Shown here one piece after another: positions 6,090-12,429 of a DNA stretch of 14,440 nucleotides. Both the position numbers and the translations under genes were made by a program. This DNA is from QS-5-54-17 sp964489295 (GTDB taxonomy: Bacteria; Patescibacteriota; Saccharimonadia; QS-5-54-17), in the NCBI GenBank assembly GCA_964489295.1, contig CAZAXT010000016.1, positions 1-14,440 of the forward strand, read 5' to 3'. The notes beneath the pieces were generated by a model that did no database searches, was not told the origin of the DNA, and was given only the letters and a program-made list of their open reading frames with translations. Numbering within the stretch: the first letter of the stretch is position 1; each line of letters opens with the position of its first letter.

Positions 6090-7265
6090 ATGAAAACGTT
6101 AACGCTCTACGGCGCCCACTGGTGTCCGGATACTGATCGGGTGAAGCAATGGCTGGGCGAGCATGACATTACGTACGAATGGAAAAACGTTGACGATGGC
6201 CAGCACGTCGTGGACGAAATGCTGGAGAAAACCGGCGGTAGCCATATGATCCCGACACTCGATACGGGCGATACGGTTTTGACCAATCCGGATGAAGCCC
6301 AGCTCAAAGACGCGTTACATGCTTCGGATGAAGATGTGGTTGCCTATCACGACGCCATCATGATCGGAGCCGGTCCCACTTCTCTGGCCGCTGCTATTTA
6401 TACCACCCGGGAAGATATTGATACGCTGCTTATTGAGAAAGGAGTGGTCGGCGGTTTGGCGGCCGTAACGGATATGATCGACAACTATCCGGGTTTCGAA
6501 GAAGGGGTGCCCGGCATGCAGCTCTCCCAGAGCCTCAAAAAGCAAGCGGAGCGGTTCGGCGCTATCATCGAACCAGCGGATGTCACCCGGATCCGCGACG
6601 AAGGACAGTACAAAAAAGTCGTCACCAATGACGGGACGTACGCGGCCAAAACCATCCTGATCGCGACGGGAAATGATTACAAACAACTGGAAGTACCGGG
6701 GGAGAAAGAATTTTACGGCCGGGGAGTGCATTTTTGCGCCACCTGTGACGGCGCGTTTTACCGGGATAAGCGATTAGTCGTGGTCGGGGGCGGCAACTCG
6801 GCGGCCCAGGAAGGCATGTTTTTGACCAAATTCGCCTCGCATATCGACATGCTGGTTCGTGGCGATCACCTCAAAGCTACTGAAGTATTGAGCCAAAAAA
6901 TCGAAAGTTCCGACACGATCGACATCCACTTCAACACCACGACCGACGAGATCGTCGGCGAAAACGATAAGATCGTGGCGGTTCGGGGCACCGACAAAAC
7001 CACGGGAGAGCAAGTCGAATTCCCGACCGACGGCGTGTTCGTGTTTATCGGATTGCTTCCGAATACGGGATTTCTCCAGGACAGTGATGTCGAGTTGGAC
7101 GAGTACGGGTTCATCGTGACCGACAAGATGCTGCAAACCAGCATGCCCGGCGTTTTCAGCGCCGGCGATGTCCGTTCCGGGGCGACCCAGCAGATCGCCA
7201 GTGCCGTTGGTGAAGGCGCGACTGCCGCCTTGATGATGCGGGAACATCTGGAGGAAATCGGTTAA
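6090..7265 (+). CDS. Thioredoxin reductase with N-terminal glutaredoxin-like domain
   Basis: A 391-aa fusion. Residues 1-78 form a glutaredoxin-like domain (LTLYGAHWCPDT; cis-proline HMIPTL near 52-57) whose active site is C-P-D-T: the first cysteine remains and the second is threonine. Residues about 88-391 are a low-molecular-weight thioredoxin reductase. They contain the FAD loop IGAGPTS at 92-98, the redox-active CATC at 216-219, the NADPH-binding GGGNSA at 233-238 and the C-terminal FSAGDV motif that contacts FAD. The enzyme would use NAD(P)H to reduce its disulfide and pass electrons to a thioredoxin-fold partner: its own N-domain, the upstream glutaredoxin, or both. The usual HRRxxxR NADPH-phosphate motif reads as VRGDHLK, so cofactor preference is uncertain. 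AGGA lies about eight bases before the ATG. Confidence 0.92.
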   Translation: MKTLTLYGAHWCPDTDRVKQWLGEHDITYEWKNVDDGQHVVDEMLEKTGGSHMIPTLDTGDTVLTNPDEAQLKDALHASDEDVVAYHDAIMIGAGPTSLAAAIYTTREDIDTLLIEKGVVGGLAAVTDMIDNYPGFEEGVPGMQLSQSLKKQAERFGAIIEPADVTRIRDEGQYKKVVTNDGTYAAKTILIATGNDYKQLEVPGEKEFYGRGVHFCATCDGAFYRDKRLVVVGGGNSAAQEGMFLTKFASHIDMLVRGDHLKATEVLSQKIESSDTIDIHFNTTTDEIVGENDKIVAVRGTDKTTGEQVEFPTDGVFVFIGLLPNTGFLQDSDVELDEYGFIVTDKMLQTSMPGVFSAGDVRSGATQQIASAVGEGATAALMMREHLEEIG

Positions 7266-7302
7266 TCAAAAGTCATGTTCCGCATGCGTAGCGTGAATGG
7301 TG

Positions 7303-7308
7303 TACAAT
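7303..7308 (+). promoter_or_regulatory. Weak -10 candidate before the helical-bundle gene
   Basis: TACAAT lies 29 bases before the ATG at 7338 in the 72-base gap after the thioredoxin reductase gene. No good -35 is seen at 16-18 bp. Transcription from upstream may also continue, because no terminator is visible in the gap. Confidence 0.3.
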
Positions 7309-7337
7309 GGAACCCAAAGCGAAAAAGGGGAGCGTAG

Positions 7338-8039
7338 ATGAGTAAGGAACGCAAAGAGCATTCGGGTCAGTCCATGAAAGCCCAGTCCGTTGCTTTGGCC
7401 GTCGTGGCTTTGTTGGCCGGGATCCTGATCGGTGTCGTCGGCGCCCATTCATTTAATATAACCGATGAAACGGTCACCGAGGTAGTGCGCCAGGAAGATC
7501 CGAGCGACACCCCGGCAGCCCGGTTGCGCGCCACGCTTAACACCCGCATGGTGGAACATATCTATCTTGCCAAGGCGGCGGCCGCCGCTTCGTACCAGAA
7601 TGATCCTTCCGCCGAGCAACGCGTGACCGCCCTCCATGATAATGCCGGCCAACTTGCCGCCGAGCTCAGTGTACTGGAAAACGTCACCCGGGAAGATTTG
7701 GAGCGTATCGGGAATCAGCACGCCGATGCCTTGCACGGCTATGCGGCCGCTGCCCGCCAGCAGGACCAACGCGCTATGCGTCAACACCAGCAACAGCTGG
7801 ATACATTGACGGATGATCTGGCCGGTGCGATTGCTCCTGATCTTGCGATGACGGAGCAGGATTTGAAACAATCCCTGGACACACACGTACAACACATGCA
7901 GCGGATTCTGAGTGCGCGCGCGGCCGGTAACTACGAGGAGGCGCGAAAAGAACAGGAGCAAGCACGGGAACATATGTATCAACTCAGTAATGAGCTGGCA
8001 GCGGATATCGTTTCGACGTATCCGGATAGATTCGAGTAG
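7338..8039 (+). CDS. Membrane-anchored helical-bundle protein
   Basis: A 233-aa protein with a basic start, one hydrophobic anchor at about residues 17-37 (SVALAVVALLAGILIGVVGA) and an outer part made almost wholly of helices. Two similar halves are visible. The first starts with LRATLNTRMVEHIYLAKAAA near 63 and the second with LKQSLDTHVQHMQRILSARA near 176; both have a histidine at the same place and a gap-D/N-Y or Q-D turn, and the second ends in ADIVSTYPDRF. From memory this resembles the helical region C-terminal to copper-amine-oxidase-N-type domains in some Firmicutes proteins (EH.xLA ... GDY ... IVTQ.PDKF); its function is unknown to me. GGGGAG lies six bases before the ATG. It is followed after 20 bases by the cupredoxin-like gene, suggesting joint work outside the membrane. 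Confidence 0.75.
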   Translation: MSKERKEHSGQSMKAQSVALAVVALLAGILIGVVGAHSFNITDETVTEVVRQEDPSDTPAARLRATLNTRMVEHIYLAKAAAAASYQNDPSAEQRVTALHDNAGQLAAELSVLENVTREDLERIGNQHADALHGYAAAARQQDQRAMRQHQQQLDTLTDDLAGAIAPDLAMTEQDLKQSLDTHVQHMQRILSARAAGNYEEARKEQEQAREHMYQLSNELAADIVSTYPDRFE

Positions 8040-8059
8040 GGAAAGGAGGAAACAACCGC

Positions 8060-8533
8060 ATGCGGCAAGCGGTCATCATTTTATTAATCATTGTCTTCAG
8101 TCTTTCCACTGTCGGCATGTACATCGCGGCGGGAGGTTCGCCCGCCCCCAGACAACAACAGTCCGACGTACGTTCGGAGCAAAACACCCGCCAAAATTCT
8201 GATTTGCCCGCCTATCTCCGAACCGGCGATCCGAATATCCGCCAAACCGTTGATGCGACCGGCCAATCGAACGTGACGGTCACGATCGGTAACAATTATT
8301 TTAATCCCACCGTACTCCGCATTTCCCGGGATACGACGGTTGCGTGGCGCAACCAGGGAAATGGCGGGGTTACGGTTACTTCCGAGAGAGGAAGCCCCCG
8401 TTCCGGGCTGGATAGCGGGACACTCGAGTCAAACGGCACCTACCGCTACACCTTTGATGAACCCGGCGTATACAACTATTACAGCCAATCCGATTCCACG
8501 GCTATGCGGGCGGTCATAGAAGTTAAGCGATAA
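8060..8533 (+). CDS. Exported cupredoxin-fold protein lacking most type 1 copper ligands
   Basis: A 157-aa protein. It has a signal peptide or anchor at residues 1-24, a Gln/Asn-rich linker to about 68, and a cupredoxin-like domain at 70-157. The domain has the expected strands: VTVTIGNNYFNPTVLRI, TTVAWRNQGNGGVTVTS, a LDSGTLESNGTYRYTFDEPGVYNYY core, and a final VIEV strand. In copper-binding relatives the motifs are N-x-D-x-x-x-H-T-V-T and Y-Y-C-x-x-H-x-x-M. Here valine replaces the first histidine (V104), serine replaces cysteine (S142) and the second histidine is missing; only Met149 might correspond. Electron transfer through a type 1 copper site is therefore unlikely, and a structural or binding role is more plausible. 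AAAGGAGG at 8042-8049 is the SD. It follows the helical-bundle gene in an apparent operon. Confidence 0.8.
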   Translation: MRQAVIILLIIVFSLSTVGMYIAAGGSPAPRQQQSDVRSEQNTRQNSDLPAYLRTGDPNIRQTVDATGQSNVTVTIGNNYFNPTVLRISRDTTVAWRNQGNGGVTVTSERGSPRSGLDSGTLESNGTYRYTFDEPGVYNYYSQSDSTAMRAVIEVKR

Positions 8534-8590
8534 CCCGTGTAGCGGCGGCCCGGGTTTATGAAATACCGCCCGGGGCGAACGCACTCTCCA

Positions 8591-8619
8591 TTCACATTAA
8601 AGCCATATGTCGTTACAAT
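8591..8619 (+). promoter_or_regulatory. Sigma70-type promoter of ppa
   Basis: TTCACA (8591-8596) and TACAAT (8614-8619), each five of six matches, are 17 bases apart. The predicted leader is about 55 bases and ends in the SD AAGGAG at 8671-8676. Confidence 0.6.
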
Positions 8620-8680
8620 GAGACGCGTAATATAAACCTCGGATAGCCGTATCGTGCATACGGATGAAGAAAGGAGCACC

Positions 8681-9202
8681 ATGGCACTGGAAGAAGTTAC
8701 CGCTGGTGAAAACGCGCCCGAAGAAGTCAATGTCGTTATCGAAATCCCCCAGGGATGTGGCAACAAGTACGAGTACGACAAAGATATGGGTATGGTGAAG
8801 CTGGACCGGGTGCAACCGACCGCCATGAAACAGCCCTACGATTACGGGTTCATCCCGCAAACGCTGAGCGATGACGGCGATCCGCTGGACGCGCTGATCG
8901 TGATCGAAGAGCCGTTATACCCGAACGTGGTCGTGCCGTGCCGGAGTATCGGTGTCCTGAAAATGATAGACGATGGCGATTACGACGAGAAATTGATCTG
9001 CGTCGCCGCTGATGACAAACAGTACGATCACGTCCGCTCATTGGAAGATCTGGGCGAGCACTTCCAGAAGAAAGTGGCGCACTACTTCGAACATTACAAA
9101 GATCTCCAGAACAAGGAAGTCGAGATCAGCGGCTGGGGCGATGTGGATGAAGCCTACGACATCACCCGGACCGCGATTTCGAACCACCAATCGGGCGAAT
9201 AA
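8681..9202 (+). CDS. ppa: Inorganic pyrophosphatase (soluble, family I)
   Basis: This cytosolic enzyme hydrolyses pyrophosphate to two phosphates and pulls nucleic-acid and protein synthesis forward. The 173-aa length is typical of bacterial hexameric family I enzymes. Key motifs are IEIPQGCGNKYEYDK (substrate-binding lysines and glutamate), PYDYGFIPQT and the signature DGDPLD at residues 65-70, whose aspartates hold the Mg ions. A later Asp-rich DDGDYDEK stretch and KDLQ..K lysine region are also present. ATG 8681 has AAGGAG four bases upstream; an upstream in-frame start at 8654 precedes that SD and is less likely. The gene appears monocistronic, between the cupredoxin gene and the gap operon. 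Confidence 0.97.
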   Translation: MALEEVTAGENAPEEVNVVIEIPQGCGNKYEYDKDMGMVKLDRVQPTAMKQPYDYGFIPQTLSDDGDPLDALIVIEEPLYPNVVVPCRSIGVLKMIDDGDYDEKLICVAADDKQYDHVRSLEDLGEHFQKKVAHYFEHYKDLQNKEVEISGWGDVDEAYDITRTAISNHQSGE

Positions 9203-9293
9203 CCGGCTAATCCGTTGTGTCCGGTAGTGTTCTTGCCCGTTTCAGGAAACCCCGGTCCGAACCATTCTCACTGGCGGTCTGTACTCCCCCGCC

Positions 9294-9322
9294 TTGCGCC
9301 AGTTACCGCTGGTTTATATAAT
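9294..9322 (+). promoter_or_regulatory. Strong sigma70-type promoter of the gap operon
   Basis: TTGCGC (9294-9299) and a perfect TATAAT (9317-9322) are separated by exactly 17 bases. Transcription would start near 9329, about 20 bases before the gap ATG, with AAGGGG at 9338-9343 as SD. The spacer holds an imperfect repeat (CCAG...CTGG) that could be an operator, though this is weak. Confidence 0.7.
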
Positions 9323-9348
9323 GAACCAAAGAAGCATAAGGGGTATCT

Positions 9349-10356
9349 ATGAAAACAAAAATCGCTATCAACGGGTTCGGACGGATCGGGCGGAATGCCT
9401 TTAAGATGGCGTACGACCGGGATGATGTGGACGTCGTGGCGCTGAACGATTTAACGGATAATGCCACGCTCGCCCACTTGCTCCAGTATGACTCCAACTA
9501 CGGTGCCTACCAGCACCGCGTGGAATCCGATGACAACCACGTAATCGTGGACGGGAATTCCATACAAACGTACGCCGAAAAAGACCCGTCCGCCTTGCCG
9601 TGGACTGACTTGGATATTGATGTCGTCATAGAGAGTACCGGCCGGTTCACCAAACCCGAAGACGCCCGGATGCACCTGAGGGCCGGAGCGAAACAGGTGG
9701 TGATTTCAGCGCCCGCCAAAGGAGATGGCGCGGATACGATCGTACTCGGCGTCAACGACGACGCGATCCCTGACAGCGGGCAAATCGTATCCAATGCCTC
9801 ATGCACGACCAATTCCATCACGCCGGTCGCCAGTTTGATGGTGCAACACTTCGGCGTCGAAAAGGCTATGATGACCACCGTCCACTCCTACACGGCGGAC
9901 CAGAGTCTGCAGGACGGGCCGCACCGTGATCTCAGGCGCGCCCGGTCCGCCGCGGAGAATATCGTTCCCACCACCACCGGAGCCGCGATCGCTGCCCAGC
10001 AAGCACTCCCCCAGCTGGAAGGCGTGTTCGACGGTCTGAGCATCCGGGTTCCGACACCCGTCGGGTCGCTCAGTGATTTCACCTTTGTGTTGCAGCGGGA
10101 AACGAGCGTCGAAGAAGTGAACCGGGTGATGACCGAGGCCGCTCAATCCGACGAGTTGGCCGATATCCTCGCCGTTACGGATGAACCGTTAGTGTCCCGG
10201 GATATGATCGGCAACAGCCATTCCGCCATCGTGGATCTGGGGCTGACGCAGGTGTGCGGCGGCAATTTAGTCAAAATCGTGGCGTGGTATGACAACGAAT
10301 GGGGTTATTCCCACCGGTTGGTCGAACTGGTATCCCGTCTGGGAGCCCGCTTGTGA
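9349..10356 (+). CDS. gap: Glyceraldehyde-3-phosphate dehydrogenase (phosphorylating)
   Basis: This enzyme oxidises glyceraldehyde 3-phosphate to 1,3-bisphosphoglycerate with NAD(P)+ in glycolysis. The 335-aa length is standard. The NAD domain opens with INGFGRIGR at residues 7-15 and has NDL at 33-35. STGRF lies at 96-100. The catalytic cysteine is C152 in SNASCTTN and the base is H179 in HSYT. The S-loop reads DGPHRDLRRAR. The C-terminal YDNEWGYS motif is present. Asp34 and Pro191 suggest a preference for NAD+, by family rule only. It leads an operon whose next gene starts inside its stop codon (GTGA at 10353-10356). Confidence 0.98.
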   Translation: MKTKIAINGFGRIGRNAFKMAYDRDDVDVVALNDLTDNATLAHLLQYDSNYGAYQHRVESDDNHVIVDGNSIQTYAEKDPSALPWTDLDIDVVIESTGRFTKPEDARMHLRAGAKQVVISAPAKGDGADTIVLGVNDDAIPDSGQIVSNASCTTNSITPVASLMVQHFGVEKAMMTTVHSYTADQSLQDGPHRDLRRARSAAENIVPTTTGAAIAAQQALPQLEGVFDGLSIRVPTPVGSLSDFTFVLQRETSVEEVNRVMTEAAQSDELADILAVTDEPLVSRDMIGNSHSAIVDLGLTQVCGGNLVKIVAWYDNEWGYSHRLVELVSRLGARL

Positions 10357-10802
10357 AAGTATTTATCACCAGTGACCATGCCGGATTCGAGTTAAAAAAC
10401 ACCATGCGCGAGCACCTGGTACACAGCGGCTGCGAAACGGAAGACCTGGGACCGGCGACGCTGGATCAGGATGACGACTACCCCAACTACGCGTTCAATG
10501 CCACGACCCAACTGCTGGGGAGTACCGATGATGATCCCCGGGCGATTCTGATATGCGCGACCGCCCAGGGCATGGCTATAGCCGCCAACCGGGTGGCTGG
10601 CATACGGGCGGCAGTGGCGTGGAACGATGAAGTCGCCAAGCTTTCCCGGGAACACGAAGACACCAATGTGCTTACCCTGCCTTCCCGGTATATCGAAACC
10701 GAAACCGCCACTACGATCGCTGATGTTTGGTTGAAAACCGAGTTTTCCAAAGCGCCCCGACATCAACGCCGCCTGGACGAGATAGAACGCGTTTATGGCT
10801 AA
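10353..10802 (+). CDS. rpiB: Ribose-5-phosphate isomerase B family (RpiB/LacAB)
   Basis: RpiB interconverts ribose 5-phosphate and ribulose 5-phosphate. The start is GTG at 10353, overlapping the gap TGA by three bases and preceded by GGGAG at 10341-10345; the product is 149 aa, normal for RpiB. The SDHAGFELK motif at 7-15, DYPNYA at 42-47, the catalytic cysteine region ILICATAQG (C68), IAANRVAGIRAA and the REHEDTNVL histidine motif (H101) match the family. The glycine-rich loop after the cysteine is usually CGTGxG but here is CATAQG. That changes the ring-opening or phosphate-side loop and might alter substrate choice. An in-frame start further upstream would lie inside gap and is not supported. 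Confidence 0.9.
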   Translation: MKVFITSDHAGFELKNTMREHLVHSGCETEDLGPATLDQDDDYPNYAFNATTQLLGSTDDDPRAILICATAQGMAIAANRVAGIRAAVAWNDEVAKLSREHEDTNVLTLPSRYIETETATTIADVWLKTEFSKAPRHQRRLDEIERVYG

Positions 10803-11496
10803 TCAGGCTACACCCCAATATTCACAGGAGACGATGCAAACCGTGGCTGACATCGCGCCGGCCGTCCTGGCTGAAACCCCGCAGCAATACCAGCACGATC
10901 TGGATATCGCCACCTCGTTAAGCGACCGGGTGCAAATCGATTTGGTCGACGGCGAATTCGCTGACAATAAAACCATTAATCTGGTTCAAACCTATTGGCC
11001 GGAGGACGTGCGAGCCGATCTGCACCTGATGTATACCGATCCGGCGAGCCACGTCTCGACCATTATCGCCCAACAGCCGCACATGGTGATTATCCACATT
11101 GAAGCTGCTTCGTTGCGGCAAACCGGCATTTCCCGCATGCGCGAGCGCATGCACGCGGTCGGTATCAAATTCGGCTTGGCTCTGCTTCCCGACACCCCGG
11201 TCTCACGGATCGAACCCTATGCGGCCGAAATCGATCACGCGCTAGTGTTTACGGGCGAATTGGGGCATTACGGCGGTAATCTTCGGTTCGACTGTTTGGA
11301 TAAGATCAGCCAGATCAAGCACCATAACCCCCGTATCGAAGTCGGCGTCGACGGCGGCATCACCGATGAAACCGCTGCCCGTGTACTCGAAGCGGACGCG
11401 GATGTCCTGAATGTGGGCGGCTTTATCCAAAACGCTACACACCCCGAAACCGCTTATGCTACACTGGAGGAAATAGTCGAGCGTCAGAAAAAATGA
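10795..11496 (+). CDS. rpe: Ribulose-phosphate 3-epimerase family, divergent active site
   Basis: Rpe interconverts ribulose 5-phosphate and xylulose 5-phosphate on a TIM barrel. The 233-aa protein has the family core: APAVLAETP near 21-29 (family APSILSAD), VQIDLVDG at 46-53, DLHLMY at 75-80 and VGVDGGI at 183-189. Of the four metal ligands, Asp49, His77 and Asp186 remain, but the first histidine (HxDxMDG) is Gln47. The phosphate loop, usually VNPGFGGQ, reads GELGHYGGN. The enzyme may still act as an epimerase with an altered metal site, or on a related sugar phosphate. The ATG at 10795 overlaps the rpiB stop by eight bases. ATG 10834 (residue 14), with AGGAG only three bases upstream, is an alternative start that gives a more typical N-terminus. 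Confidence 0.8.
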   Translation: MANQATPQYSQETMQTVADIAPAVLAETPQQYQHDLDIATSLSDRVQIDLVDGEFADNKTINLVQTYWPEDVRADLHLMYTDPASHVSTIIAQQPHMVIIHIEAASLRQTGISRMRERMHAVGIKFGLALLPDTPVSRIEPYAAEIDHALVFTGELGHYGGNLRFDCLDKISQIKHHNPRIEVGVDGGITDETAARVLEADADVLNVGGFIQNATHPETAYATLEEIVERQKK

Positions 11497-12344
11497 AACA
11501 TACCAACTCCGAATTGCAACTGATCGCCAACACCATCCGTAAAGACATCATCGGCATGCTCAAAACGGCCGGGAGCGGGCATTCGGCCGGACCCTTGGGT
11601 ATGACCGATGTCTTCACAACGCTGTATTTCGAAGTATTGCGCCATGATCCGAATACGCCCGACTGGGAAGAGCGTGACGTACTTGTTCTGTCGAACGGCC
11701 ATATCGCCCCGGTCCGCTACGCGACCATGGCCCGGGCAGGATATTTCTCCGTGTCTGAACTGCAGACGCTTAGACAGTTGGGGAGTAACTTGCAAGGACA
11801 CCCCGAACGTACCCGTTTACCGGGACTGGAAACGACCAGCGGTCCGTTGGGCAGCGGACTCTCCCAGGCGGCCGGTATGGCGTTGAGTCTGAAGATGGAC
11901 GGTGAACAGCACCGCTGGATTTATTGCGCCATGAGCGACGGCGAGATCGACGAGGGCAATACATGGGAGGCGGCCATGCTGGCCGGCAAAAACAAACTTC
12001 CGAATTTGACCGCCATCATCGACCGCAACAACATCCAGATCGACGGACCGACCGAAGAGGTCATGCCGTTGGAAGATTTGCGTTCGAAGTGGGAATCGTT
12101 CGGCTGGCACGTGATCGAGATCAACGGGCACAATATCGAGGCGATCATTGATGCGTGCAACCAGGCCAAAGCGGTCGTGGAGCGACCCGTGGCCATCATC
12201 GCCCACACCATACCCGGCAAAGGGGTCGACTTCATGGAGTATGATTATCACTGGCACGGCGGTACACCCGATCCGGACCAAGCCAAAGACGCGCTGCATC
12301 AGCTCCGGACGCTGGAAGGGGAAATCGAGGGTGAGCATGAGTAG
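11493..12344 (+). CDS. tktN: Transketolase, N-terminal (TPP-binding) subunit
   Basis: First half of a split transketolase, which moves two-carbon units between sugar phosphates using thiamine diphosphate. The 283 aa cover only the pyrophosphate-binding domain. Visible motifs are SGHSAGPLG at 28-36, SNGHIAPVRY at 68-76, HPERTRLPGLETTSGPLGSGL at about 103-123, and the TPP motif SDGE...NN starting at 148 with NN at 179-180 (family GDGx(24-28)N; the first glycine is serine). The protein stops where single-chain enzymes continue into the pyrimidine-binding domain. It starts in an ATGA overlap with rpe (11493-11496). Archaea and many CPR bacteria encode transketolase as such pairs. The partner follows 77 bases downstream. 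Confidence 0.94.
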   Translation: MKHTNSELQLIANTIRKDIIGMLKTAGSGHSAGPLGMTDVFTTLYFEVLRHDPNTPDWEERDVLVLSNGHIAPVRYATMARAGYFSVSELQTLRQLGSNLQGHPERTRLPGLETTSGPLGSGLSQAAGMALSLKMDGEQHRWIYCAMSDGEIDEGNTWEAAMLAGKNKLPNLTAIIDRNNIQIDGPTEEVMPLEDLRSKWESFGWHVIEINGHNIEAIIDACNQAKAVVERPVAIIAHTIPGKGVDFMEYDYHWHGGTPDPDQAKDALHQLRTLEGEIEGEHE

Positions 12345-12429
12345 CATGAATACCGCATTTCTAATTGCGCGTGAAACCGGAAATATAGCCAGAACGCGAT
12401 CGCTACAATGGAGGAGCAGGCATGAGTGA
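12337..12429 (+). CDS. Possible 30-aa bridging ORF between the transketolase halves
   Basis: An ATG inside the last codons of the N-subunit gene (12337) opens a 30-codon frame that ends with TGA at 12427-12429, just inside the C-subunit gene. It thus spans the whole 77-base gap and overlaps both neighbours. It has no SD of its own and the peptide (MSSMNTAFLIARETG...) resembles nothing I know. It could couple translation across the gap, or it may be chance. The start regions of this ORF and of the C-subunit gene look alike (GCATGAGTAGCATG versus GCATGAGTGAGATG). Confidence 0.2.
   Translation: MSSMNTAFLIARETGNIARTRSLQWRSRHE

Noticed and set aside
8532..8575. G+C-rich stems after the cupredoxin gene as a terminator
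   Set aside because: AACCCG/CGGGTT gives six pairs, but only three T residues follow and a competing GGCGG/CCGCC pairing overlaps it; too weak to call.
11135..11152. Inverted repeat GCATGCGC-GA-GCGCATGC
   Set aside because: Encodes the repetitive stretch RMRERMH in rpe; codon repetition is sufficient explanation.
12404..12409. TACAAT just before tktC as an internal promoter
   Set aside because: No -35 at 16-18 bp, and transcription would start inside the SD; TACAAT also occurs within coding regions (for example 1190) at about chance frequency.
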